Positions 20,334-31,686 of a stretch of DNA of 64,000 nucleotides are shown here, in pieces. Below the pieces are notes generated by a model. It did no database searches and was not told where the DNA came from. It saw nothing but the letters and a program-made list of their open reading frames with translations. The stretch covers positions 26,599,862 through 26,663,861 of the forward strand of contig CM070874.1 in NCBI GenBank assembly GCA_036365515.1, written 5' to 3'. A program made the translations under genes and the position numbers. This DNA is from Torymus aiolomorphi. Taxonomy: Eukaryota; Arthropoda; Insecta; Hymenoptera; Torymidae. Position 1 is the first letter of the stretch. Every line of letters starts with the position of its first letter.

Positions 20334-22450
20334 ATCGTACGATACGTGTGATTTCAGTGGCAGTATCGTAATGTACTATTTTAACATTATAATTAAATGT
20401 AATTTTATATCTTATGATTATATTTTTATAATTATATGATCTTTCGAATGTTATATTGATTTTTCTGATATTATTTAAAGCTATTGCATTGAATAATTCT
20501 TTGTCAAATCGAATCATCTTAAATAAGCGAAAATTGAATATGTAAAGTGTCGTATTTATAGGTTTAGATAATCAGGATTGATTGAACATTAAAATATTAA
20601 TTGGGGAAAAGTTTTGTTTAGATGTTATCCACAAGTATGTCTTTTGCATTCAATATTTTTGTGTAAAGTCAAATCGTTGAAATAAGCGAAAATCGTTCAT
20701 TTTATGTATGTTTTGGCGTTAAAAATTGTTGGTTTAGATTTAACTCGTCGGGAATTGATTGTACAAAAAAATGTTTAATAGGAAAAAGTTTTGTTTTAAT
20801 ATTATCTATAACTTATACGTTCAATATTTTTGTGTAAAATCAAATCCTGTCCAGTTATAGCCGAAAATCGTCCATTTTATGTATATTTAGGAGTTTTTAT
20901 GAGTTCAACTCGTCAGGAATTGATTGTACAAAAAAATGTTTAACAGGAAAAAGTTTTGTTTTAATATTATCTATAACTTTTACATTTAACATTATTGTGT
21001 AAAATCAAATCCTGTAAAGAAATAGCAAAAAAACGACTATTTTTGATGATTTCAGCGTTTTTTTCGCTATTACATTGTTAAATATTGTTCATAGAAAACA
21101 ATTTTCCATGTAAAAAAGACGTGTTTTAATTAGTTTTAGCAGATGCATTTGTTGTTTTTTGACGTAAAATTACTTTTGTTCATATTATGTTCAAAAATCG
21201 ATTTTTTCAAATTTTTATTTGCTCTGGCGTTTTTTTATTTGTTGATCGATTCGGCTCTGTATAAGACTGGCTTACTTATAATTAGACGAGTATCTGGGCC
21301 AAAATTCGTTAAGATCTATTGGAAATTCGCTGAGATATTCCATAAACTTGACTACATACGAACGGACATACACACGTACACCATAAAAAACGCCTAAAAT
21401 GAACTAATTATGGGTGAAAAATAGTTTTTATGCAATAAATTGTTTGTTTTTGAAGTGTTACAATTTTCGCTCTAGTGAAAATATAAGGCTCTCCCGAGAA
21501 GCGGTCGTGCCTAAAAAATCGTTTTTATAAGTTTAGTTCGTCTGGGTCTGATTGTACATGAAAATGTTAAATGGGACAAATATTATCTATAACTTTTGTT
21601 TGTATAAAATCAAATCCTGCTACGTTATAAACGAAAATCGGCGATTTTAGGTATATTTAGGCGTTAAAAATCGTCTCTTTGGATTTAACTCGTCAGGACT
21701 TGGTCGTAGCAAAAAATGTTCAATATAAAAAAGTTTTGCTTAATATTATCTATAACTTTTACATTTAAAATTGTTGTGTAAAGTCAAATTCTGCTCAGTT
21801 ATAAACGAAAATCAGCCATTTTATGTACATTTAGGCGTTAAAAACCGTTTTTTTGGATTTAACTCATCAGGAATTGATCATACAAAAAAATGTCGAATAG
21901 GAAAAAGTTTTGTTTCAATATTATCTATAACTTTTGTATTCAACATTTTTGTGTAATTTCAAATCCTGTAAAGTAATAGAAAAAAAACGACTATTTTTGA
22001 TGATTTTAGCGATTTTTTCGCTATTACATTGTTAAATATTGTTCATAGAAAAAAATGTTCAATGTAAAAAAGACGTCTTTTAATTAGTTTTAGCAGATGC
22101 ATTTGTTTTTTTTGACTTAAATTTAATTTTGTTCACCGTATGCTCAAAAATCGATTTTTTCAAATTTTTATTTGCCTTGATGTTTTTTTATTTGTCGATC
22201 AATTTGGCTCGGTAGAAAACTGTCAGTTACTTATAATTAGACGAGTATTTCGCTGAGATAATCGGGTTACTTGATCACATACATACGTACAGACATACAT
22301 ACATCTCTGAAAACGCTTAAAATGTACTTCTTTTGGGTGGAAAATAGTTTTTATGTTGTAAATTTTCAGAATTTGAAGTGTTAGAATTTTCGCCCTGACG
22401 AAAATATAAGGCTCTCCCGAGAAGCCTAAAAATTGATTATTTTGAAAAAT
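20334..22450. repeat. Nested tandem repeats, ~160-bp phrases in a ~955-bp duplication
   Basis: A phrase with GGAATTGATTGTACAAAAAA and TTATCTATAACTTTTACAT recurs about six times between 20570 and 21950. The block from about 20911 to 21430 is repeated from about 21866 to 22400 with an offset near 955 bp, including TTAGCAGATGCATTTGTT and CTCAAAAATCGATTTTTTC. No coding signal. Confidence 0.7.
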
Positions 22451-22519
22451 ATCATAATGTGATATAAAATTAATCCTATAATTGTAGTTGTGGATTATAT
22501 TTCATATGAAGATAAATAT

Positions 22520-23815
22520 TGATAATCCAGAAACTTCCTATATACAATTTTCGGCAAAAACAGGTAATATTTCAATTTTTGTCCGCCATTTTGTATTTAT
22601 AAAATCTGAGTTCAGATTCCTAATCAGCGAATCCGGAAACCAACAATATACAATTTTTAGCAAATTCCGGTAAAATTTCAATTTTTGGTTGACATCTTGG
22701 GTCCATTATTTTGATTTTTCACATTCTGAGTTCAGATTCGTATTCAGCGAATCCAGAAATTCCGTATTTACAATTTTCTGCAAAATTTAGTAATATTTGA
22801 ATATTTGACCTCCATTTTCGATCAGCCATTTTGAATTCTGAAAATCTGAGTTCAGATTCGTAATCAGCGAATCCAGAAACCCTTTATATACAATTTTTAG
22901 TAAAATTTAGTATTATTGAAATATTTTGCCGCTATTTTGAATTTTTAAAATCTGAGCTCAGATTCATAATCATCGACTCCAGAAATCCTGATATGCGAAT
23001 TCAAAAATCCCCCACATACAATCGCAAAATTCAGTAACGTTTCAATATTTGGCCGCCATTTTAAATTGGCAAAATATTAGTTCAGATTCGTAATCAGCGA
23101 ATCTAGATACCCCCTATATACAATTTTCAGCAAAATCCAGTAATATTTCAATTTTTGGCCGCTATTTTGTATTTACAAAATCTGAGTTCAGATTCCTAAT
23201 CAACGAATCCGGATACTCACAATATACAATTTTTAGCAAATTCCGGTAAAATTTCAAATATTGGCCGCCATCTTAGATCCACTATTTTGAATTTTCCAAA
23301 TCAGAGTTCAGATTCGTAACCAGCGAATCCAGTAACACCCTATATACAATTTTCATCCAAATCCAATAATATTTTAATATTTGGCCGCCATCTTCGATTC
23401 GCCATTTTGAATTTTTATAAGCTGAATTCAGATTCATCATCATATGAATCCAGAAATTCCTCATATACAATTGCAAAATTCAGTAATGTTTCAATTTTTG
23501 TCTGCCATTTTGTATTTACAAAATCTGTGTTCAGATTTCTAATCAGAGAAATCTGAACACATAATATACAATTTTCAGCAAAATCCATTAATAGTTCTAT
23601 ATTTGGCCTCCATCTTCGATCCGCTATTTTGAATTCTGAAAATCTGAGTTCAGATTCATAATCATCGAATCCAGAAATCCCGTACATACAGTTTTCAACA
23701 AGATCCAGTAATATTCCAATATTTGGCCTCCATCATCGATCCGCCATTTTGAATTCTCAAAATCTGATTACTGATTCATTACCAGCGAATCCGGAAACAC
23801 ACTATATAAAATTTT
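22520..23815. repeat. Satellite-like array, alternating ~120 and ~105 bp units
   Basis: About eleven units centred on CTGAGTTCAGATTC, TCAGCGAATCCAGAAA and TTTGGCCGCCATTTTGAAT. TTCAGATTC falls at about 22611, 22731, 22851, 22957, 23081, 23187, 23307, 23427, 23530 and 23649, giving spacings of 120 with some of 103-106. Units are diverged; not coding. Confidence 0.8.
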
Positions 23816-23839
23816 TAACATAGTATAAGGAATAGATTA

Positions 23840-24071
23840 AATATGGTGGGTAGGTCGAGTTGTAGGTGGAGGGGGTTGAGGGGGTGGAGGGGGTGGAGGG
23901 GCAGACACCCTTCAAAATAACGTAAAATTTGAAAGAATTTCACTGTAACAAGTGGAGGGGAAGTGGTGGGGAAGTGAAGGCGGTAGAGCGGGGTGGAGAA
24001 GAGTGGAGGGGGTGGAGGGGTGAAGGGGGTAGGTACTCATTGTGAGCCTTACAAATATATAATATAGGATG

Positions 24072-24105
<34 letters not shown>

Positions 24106-24106
24106 A
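23840..24106. repeat. G-rich minisatellite and AT/GT microsatellite
   Basis: 23855-24035 is built from GGTGGAGGGGGT-like units on the plus strand, with many G3-G6 runs that could form G-quadruplexes. It is followed by (TA)n and (TG)n near 24070-24106. Confidence 0.65.
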
Positions 24107-24934
24107 TGCGCCCGCGACGCCTTTCGTATCACCGGCTGTTACAGTCGGGCACGACTGCTGTTTCATCTCTCTCGGTCGCTATACACTCGCGCGTGCCTGC
24201 CGCTGTGGCTCACGGCCACTTTACGCTCGCACACGCATGCCGCTTCGACTCACGGCCGTTGTACACTTGCGCGCGTGGTGCGCCTGCCGTTTTTGTCTCT
24301 CGCTTCCTCCGATGCTCGCGTGGGAAACCGGCGCGCGGCTATGTTGATCAGGCACAGTCGCGATGCTCCCTCCCTTCGCGATCGTGCCTGTGTTGACATG
24401 CCGGCGAGCATTCATCGCCTAGCACGTGCCGATTCTGAGAAGTGCGTCCACTTCCTTTACCGTGCTTCGAAATTCCACGAACTTTAGGCAGTTTGATAAC
24501 TGAATTTTGACTTCCGAATCACTCTTACTCTACACTTTACTTTTGTTTTAATGATTTTAACTGTAACTTTCCATTTTCGTTTTATCTTTCGCAACACTTT
24601 CCTATACAAAACACCTCCAGTAAAACAAAATTCCCGACTCGCACAGGTTGTAAGAAGGAACTTTTGCGCTTTCTTTTTCTCGCTTCCGACATTTTTATTT
24701 AACGTTTCGACGAACTTCACGTATACTTTCGCCGCGTTCGACACGATTCTAGTTCTTTAAACTCTGGACAGTTTTCTTCTCCCGAACGCGACTCTTCACG
24801 CACGGCGCGGCGAGTCATTATCTTGTCTCTCACAGACAAAAGATCTTTCTTTTCCACTTCTGCGACCCGGTTGTTTTCACTCTCATACCTTTCGATTTTT
24901 CCGCCTCCTGGGCCTCCTGGCTCGGCGCAGTCAA

Positions 24935-24952
24935 GCGTTCTGGGTCCATAAC
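24935..24952 (-). other. Primer-binding site of the half-tRNA type
   Basis: Minus strand GTTATGGACCCAGAACGC matches the complement of the anticodon arm of initiator Met tRNA (GTTATGGGCCCAGCACGC) with two differences. Drosophila copia uses this internal 'half-tRNA' primer. It lies one base after the LTR end. Confidence 0.65.
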
Positions 24953-24953
24953 T

Positions 24954-25195
24954 TGTTGGATCGTTGGATGCTTGGTGAGGATGTGTAGAAGTACAAAGGT
25001 CATACAACTTTACTAATACGTTTAAGTTTATTGAAAGTCTTTCTCTCTCACTCTCTTGCACACGTCCGCTCGGGTCTAGCGCTCAGGAAGAAGTGGCGCT
25101 TGCGGAGACAACCGCAGTGCGAAGGAGAGGGCGCTCCCTCACTCACACACAGACACTCGTACATACACACGCGGGAAGCGCGTATACTTCCAACA
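24954..25195 (-). repeat. Copia-type LTR
   Basis: 242 bp with matching ends TGTTGGA...TCCAACA. Minus strand AATAAA occurs near 25030. Different in sequence from the LTRs at 941 and 4031, so a third Copia lineage. 25196-25374 beyond it is AT-rich with no gene seen. Confidence 0.65.
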
Positions 25196-25374
25196 TGATG
25201 CCGCATTTCTTTTTTTTAATTTACAAAGCATTTGTTACTTGTTGCCCCGTTTAATTTTCTATTATAAAATTTCATGCGAAACAATGTTCTTTGTATAAAT
25301 ACTTTTTAATTTACTTTTTTCACGTTCATTATAAAATGTTAAATTGTCTACAAGCAAAATTTTTAAATTCTTTT

Positions 25375-26620
25375 TCAAGTTACTCTTGAAAGTGCTACAT
25401 ATAATTGGCTGTGATTAAAAACTGGATTTGGTAGGTATACTCTGACTTTCTAAAAAGTTTGCCCTTGAGACTTATTAATTGTCATTGCATATCCTAATCT
25501 TAATGGAAATTGTCGTCTTTAGAGGAAGTCAAGTCAATTCGTGGTATTAAAACAATATTTCCAGTCTTATAAATGCTTATAATTTCAGTACTAATACAAT
25601 AATTCATTAATTTTCGTACTATAATCGAGTACCATTACAAAGACCATCATTTAAATTAATATTTTGAAGAAGAATTATTATAGCGCCCTCTTTTAATTGC
25701 AGTTTATGAGACGGTAAGTCATTTGTCGTTACTGAATTCAAAAATTCTACTCGTAAAGTTTCTTCTAAATTTTGATTATTATCATCTATAGATGAATCAA
25801 TACTAATATACTCTTTTACATCTGCTTCTATTTTTAATAATATTTCATTATGAATATTGTGTATATCTACGTTTTTCAGAGCTAAAATTGCTTTCTTGCG
25901 AATCTCCACGGCATTGACATACAATTTTTCACCAATATTTCTGTAACTATATCTTGGTTAATTAAAAATTCTTCTGGAATTTGAATTACTTCATTCTCCT
26001 CTTCAAAATCACAAAAACATTTGCCATCGTCAATATTCAAGAGCCATTGCTTGAATTCCAAGTCATTGTCATCTACTCTAAGATTATCTTTTAAAGATAT
26101 GTGTTGAAAGCTAAATCATAACTTACTATTTTTACACAGTTTTCTATAATTTTTGTCCTATTACCGTATTTATCTACAGGTAATGTTTGTCGAAAATCTC
26201 CAGAAACAATCATTACTTTACCTCCAAAAATAATATTATTTTTACACAAGTCATTATTTCATCACAAATAATAAATTGAATATTTTGTATTTTTTTCCAT
26301 ACTCCGAATTAGGTTTTATATTACAAGTTGTATCTTCAGTAATATTTAATTTAAACGTTACATGTGAAGTTTTACATTTAATAATAAATTGGCTGCTATT
26401 ACAGTCCATGCTACATGTAAAACATTAATGTTTTCGTTATTTAAATGAGTAATTAATGAGTTTATTAAATACATTTTTCCACTAGGGCCATCAATAAAAA
26501 AACATTTGTTATAATTATAATTATTATCATTTATACTTTCGATTATGGCATTTAAAATGTCGCGTTATTTATTTGACAAAGATAGTATGTTAAATAAATT
26601 TCTTCGTATTATATATTTTG
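25375..26620 (-). pseudogene. Helitron Pif1-type helicase, broken
   Basis: Read on the minus strand in several frames. FFIDGPSGKMYL (Walker A region) lies near 26470-26500, SGDFRQTLPV near 26180-26207, EGAIIILLQNINLNDGLCNG near 25640-25690, INKSQGQTF near 25460-25490 and QLYVALSRVT near 25385-25410. These are Pif1 helicase signatures in the right order. Frameshifts and stops separate them. The helicase would unwind the Helitron during rolling-circle transposition; this copy cannot. Confidence 0.8.
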
Positions 26621-26774
26621 ATGTATTAACATCTTCATATGTCATTTCATCGTTTTGATATTCTTTAATTTCAGATAAATTAAAATCGTTTAAAGAATAT
26701 CCGTTTATAGATAAAATAGCATTAATTTTGTGTAATGCTATATTTTCACCAATGTCTTTTGGATAAAGAAGATT

Positions 26775-27790
26775 TTAAAAATAATGTTTATATTTATCGT
26801 ATAATTCTTTCGCATTAACTGGATCATTGAAATCACAAATGTAAGCAAACAGGTTACACAAAGCATTTGAAAATTCTATTTGGATAGCTTCTTGTAAACA
26901 TTTATCCCATTCCTCATCAGTTGTTATTAACTTTCTGGCTATTGCTGCTTTATAAAATGTTGGATAGATGACATTTTGAAATGTTCTTAATTCTTCGAAT
27001 GATTGAGCTCCTTTAACAGGTAATAACAACAGTCTTAAGAAAAACCGTTCACGATCCTTTGGATTAACAAAATACATTTTACTAAAAACTGGTTTGTAAT
27101 TTCTTTTTTCTTACGGTCCATTTTCTAAGTTGTTCATCCAAAACATAAAAGTTTGCTATATCTGGATATAAATATTTTCTAGCTTCTGAGTCGCTTGCAT
27201 TTAGTTCGAACCATGATATTAATGTTGCATTTAAATTTGTATTTATTGATTCTTCTTCAGAACCTTCTTTAAAATAAACAAATTGCTCATTTTCTAAATG
27301 AACTACCAAACGATATCTTACGTGAGATAACTTATACATTGAAAATTTAAGTAAACGATACATTGCTTCTGGTGGACTTACATATCTTGTATTTAAACAT
27401 TATTTTATTTCATCATAATCATAATGCCATCGGAGCGCTCGCGCGCTCCTTGATTTTCATTTGTGCTTTGGTCTTCCAAGTCACCGATTTTAATAAATGC
27501 ACAGTTGTGACCTTTAAAACAATATTTAAATAAATATTTTACACATTGAACTGTTGAAGAAACTTCTATATTAATATAACAATTAAATTTTAATAATAGA
27601 TAAGGATTATATGTAACTACAAATCTGTTGTCCGCTTTTGTTTTTTTACTAAACGAAATTTGTTTTCCATCATGGCTTCGTCGATAATTTGGATAACTAT
27701 TGCTATTAAAAACCGCTGCCAATTCATTGGCACGTAGCTTCCTCAAACTTAATTTATTGATCCCTTTAATTAATTTTTACTTCTAACATT
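26775..27790 (-). pseudogene. Helitron Rep/linker region, broken
   Basis: The frame 27746-27405 has RKLRANELAAVF, then VVTYNPYLLLKFNCYINIEV and VKYLFKYCFKGH, typical of the region after the HUH nuclease in Helitron Rep proteins. Frames 27363-27082 and 27077-26775 continue with RYLVY-type sequence (YLYPDIANFYVLDE, FLRLLLLPVKGAQSFEEL). At least two frame changes occur. The HUH motif itself is not in this fragment. Same minus-strand unit as the helicase remains at 25375-26620. Confidence 0.75.
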
Positions 27791-27874
27791 TAAAATTTAA
27801 TACTTTATCTTGTACGGCTAGACTAACTAGGAGAGGGTCATGGGTCCGGATTGAGCTTAAACTGTGCGTTATAT

Positions 27875-28090
27875 CTTTTTTCGTAATGGACCGATTTTTT
27901 TGGGCAACGCACTTGATCTGAAGATATATAAAAGCTACATCTGTGCCAAATTTGAGGACGATTGGGTAATTTTTGCTCTTGTTATCGTGCGACAACGAAA
28001 ACGTAAATTTTTTCTAAAATAATTCTTTTCTAAGAAACAAATGAAGATCATCTCTTAAAATTTTAACCAAATATAGTCTTCTATAAGTTT
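27875..28090 (+). repeat. Repeat shared with 35105-35300
   Basis: Starts TTCGTAATGGACCGATTTTT and includes TATATAAAAGCTACATC and TTATCGTGCGACAACGAAAA. The second copy at 35105-35300 is cut by the BEL2 insertion, and its continuation (ATATAGTCTTC) resumes at 43273. Confidence 0.75.
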
Positions 28091-28194
28091 AATAAGTGGT
28101 TAAAATTTTAAGTCGATAAATCAAATAATCTCTGAGAAAATGCTATTAACAAATTTTTTAAAACAATTTTTAACCTCAAATATCTTTTTGCTTC

Positions 28195-28990
<796 letters not shown>

Positions 28991-29541
28991 GAGGTAGATT
29001 TTTTATAGTTCTCGGTCGAGTTCTTTGGGCAAAATGATTAGTCCATAAATTTCAGAGATATTTAAGGTTAAAAATTTTTTGACATTTTTTTAAAATCATA
29101 ATTTCTCGAGAACGGCTCTATGTATCTCAATGGTGTGGGTGGCATTCGAAAGAGAATTAAAATACCTTTATTTTCTAAAAAATTAATTTTCTATCTATCA
29201 CGGTTCTTTAGTTATCATCAAAAACAAAAATGTGTTTTTTTTTTAAACTCATAACTCCAATGATGTTATCATCAGTACATTATAAAAGTATATAGTATTG
29301 GCGTCAAAATGTAATATGTTTGAATTTTCAAGATTGAATTCTTAAGTTTAAGTATTCGAAACTGATGAATAATTAAAATAGTATAAGAGTAGGTGGCGCT
29401 TCGTTCGGGGTAGCGTGTAGTGCATTATCTATTCCGGCCGGATCCAACAAGCTGTGGGTTAGTCACGAATCCCGCATTACTGCATACACGCCTACACGGT
29501 GCGGTGCGTCTTGCGTTGTGCGTACATATAAGGGATTTTCT
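28991..29541. other. Gene-free stretch
   Basis: 29190-29266 repeats 28711-28785 (ATCACGGTTCTTTAGTTATC and ACTCATAACTCCAATGATG). From 29390 the sequence becomes GC-richer (GGCGCTTCGTTCGGGGTAGC). No gene seen. Confidence 0.45.
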
Positions 29542-29946
29542 AGTGCTTTGATAATTTATCGCCATATTGGAAATTATAGGAAATTATATCATAGGAAATT
29601 ATGGATTAGTTTGTCCCCATATTGGGAAATATAGCATTTAGCTTTTCTTCATGACATCGATTAACCGCAAGAAGTAGAACTGGGCTTGATAAAGTAAATG
29701 ATTTATGGATTTATGTAGCTCTACATTCCTTAAATAGATAAAGGTTCACCCGGGCAGAATTTATAAAGAATCCACAAAGCATCTACCTTATCAAGTCCAG
29801 TTCTACTTCTTGCGGTTAATCGATGTCATGAAGAAAAGATAAATGCTATATTTCCCAATACGGGGAAAAACTAATCCATAAAGCATTTACCTTATCAAGT
29901 TCACTTCTAGGTTAAGCCCAATACAGCGACAAATTATCAAAGCACC
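29542..29946. mobile_element. Foldback MITE
   Basis: Left end GTGCTTTGATAATTTATCGC and right end its complement (GACAAATTATCAAAGCAC). Inner words pair as well: TTCTTCATGACATCGATTAA with its complement near 29815, and AAGTAGAACTGGGCTTGATA with TATCAAGTCCAGTTCTACTT. The ~405-bp unit is a nearly complete palindrome around 29740. No ORF; TSD not clear. Confidence 0.75.
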
Positions 29947-30281
29947 TCTCCAAAGGTGCGGCACCTGAGCCCTCGTGCATAGGGCTGTTCCGATTTGGTA
30001 GTCATCTATCAGTGCCGAGATTTGGCGTATTGGCGCTTCCGTAATAATTAAATGTCAACCAATTACACTGCGATCCAAAAGAACAGTCAGCGAGGCGCAG
30101 CGCGGTCAAGCGAGGGTGCAGAGCACTAAGGGACTGTCCACATAGCGTCTCATGTGCCTTATCTCTTGTCTCATGTCTCAGGCGCGAAAAAAAGCGTTGT
30201 CCGATTTCTTATACATTTATAGTTTATGGCAATAGAAAACTATACAGAAAAAATGACCATAGATTAGATATAATTAATTAT

Positions 30282-30651
30282 AATTTAAATAACTGGACAA
30301 CATTAGATTCTAAATGTAATAAATGCAAAGGAAAACTACAACAAAAAATGAATGTAAAAGTTGTAGAAAAAAAATTTTAATTTACAATTACTGTTATTTA
30401 CAATGAATGAATCAAACGATATAGTAAAACTGAGTAACTGTAAAATAACAAATATTCCTAACACGTATGTAAATATTAACAACAAAATATATAAAGTTTC
30501 GAATGCAATATTCCGTCATGGCAATAGCATTGATGAAGGACAGTATACAAATATGTTACGAAAAAATAATACATGGATAAGAGTAGATGATTTGAACGTA
30601 AAAAAACAAATTTGGCCCAAATACAGTAAAGATATATTGTTATTTTTCTAG
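30282..30651 (+). pseudogene. Ubiquitin-specific-protease-like remnant
   Basis: 30282-30380 encodes a CNKC pair (SKCNKCKGKLQQKMN), like the zinc-binding CXXC pair of USPs. 30403-30651 in a neighbouring frame encodes 82 aa with IFRHGNSIDEGQYTNMLRKN and NTWIRVDD, resembling the USP end where catalytic His sits in GHYTxY. Here Gln replaces that His. A stop and frame change separate the halves. I infer an inactive USP-like domain, possibly carried by a transposon; its source is unknown. Confidence 0.45.
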
Positions 30652-30659
30652 AAGAAACA

Positions 30660-30910
30660 TGATAATCTATAATTGAGTTACTGAATTCACCTGCCGAATC
30701 GCCCCGACATGAAGTAATGCAAAAGCGGTTCCAGGTCGAGGCTGAATTAGGGATAGGTTTTGGATGTTTAGGGGGTACGAATCCCTCACACCACGAAGTC
30801 AGATACTTCGTGATGGTCTTAGTAGGCCTCCCTTCTTGCTAAACCTCCAAAGAAAGAACGGGCGTCTAAGAAGATTCACCTAGTACCTCGGAAAAAAAAA
30901 AAAAAAAAAA
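30660..30910 (+). mobile_element. Poly(A)-tailed retroposon fragment
   Basis: About 230 bp of moderate GC content ending in an A run of about 18 at 30893-30910. Contains GGTACGAATCCCTC, near a tRNA-type B box, and a hairpin ACGAAGTCAGATACTTCGT. Could be a SINE or the 3' end of a LINE. No RT coding sequence is present. 30911-31265 after it is AT-rich with nothing recognised. Confidence 0.45.
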
Positions 30911-31270
30911 GAAAATTAAATATTATATTATACAAATGGGGATAACATTAAATTCAAGGTTTTATTTATTTTTTTGTATTGATTTTATGCGTTTTTGAAT
31001 CTAAAAAGCAAGGCTAAATTCATTTTCGCGATTTTACATAATTTTAGAGCAGAGGGAGAGAATGAATTTCTTTACACGATAGGTAAAAAAAGTAACTTTT
31101 TAGAACATATTTTTATGTAGGAAAACGCCGAAAATCATTCATGTGTTACAAAAATTAATTTAATCTCTAAATTAAAGAAGATTTATATTTTATTTTTAAA
31201 AAACGCGCAGTGATATCTACTGCTAGGTGATGTGGAATGAGGAAACGCCATTGAGTAGGCATTCGATGAT

Positions 31271-31686
31271 TGTATACGAATGAACGTATACGGAGTTTAT
31301 ATTGTTAGAGTTTATCGCCGAGAGAAAATAATTGTATTGACTCTGAAAGTTTTTGCTCCAACCCACTCGAAAGTAAAATTGGAAGCAAAAGGAATAAGAA
31401 CGCTAAGCGCGTTCGAGTAAAATAGGCAAGCAATACGCAAGGTATATGCAATAGGCAAACTGATAATACGAGAGCCTCGCGTAATATCAGCAAAGCAAAA
31501 AAATAGCAATTGAGCAATAAGTAAAGCAAGGGGTAAATAAATAAGTAAGGCAAATAATGTTTGGCGAGAGAGCCCAGTGCGTGGCGCAGGCCCCTACTTA
31601 AGCACGCGGGGTGATGTTTTTCATTGAAGGTTGCCCGCTTGGCACTTGCCATCTAGCGGTCACTTCGGGTATTACAATTCCGAACA
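31271..31686 (-). repeat. BEL1 3' LTR
   Basis: Plus-strand ends TGTATACGAATG and TTCCGAACA. On the minus strand it is preceded by the polypurine-like AAAGCGGGCGG. Few differences from 34140-34555. Confidence 0.9.

Larger units (their letters stand above)
24107..25195 (-). mobile_element. Copia-type 5' end: LTR, primer site and leader only
   Basis: LTR at 24954-25195, primer site at 24935-24952, then leader at lower coordinates on the minus strand. No gag or pol is recognisable before the microsatellite at 24106, and no second LTR was found. 24160-24300 of the leader has three imperfect ~50-bp repeats around TGCCGCTGTGGCTCACGGCC. The GC-rich composition contrasts with both flanks. Confidence 0.6.

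Noticed and set aside
22520..23815. CRISPR-like spacing of repeated words
   Set aside because: Units are contiguous and diverged with no unique spacers between constant repeats, and the genome is eukaryotic. It is a satellite.
24086..24487. 133-aa frame in the Copia leader
   Set aside because: Starts in a GT microsatellite and runs through imperfect DNA repeats; three overlapping frames are open at once.
27783..27995. 70-aa minus frame with SSIRTHDPLLVS
   Set aside because: Such sequences commonly arise from repeat DNA; it overlaps a dispersed repeat shared with 35105-35300.
30770..30790. tRNA gene suggested by GGTACGAATCC
   Set aside because: No cloverleaf, A box or acceptor stem could be built around it. 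More likely a retroposon.
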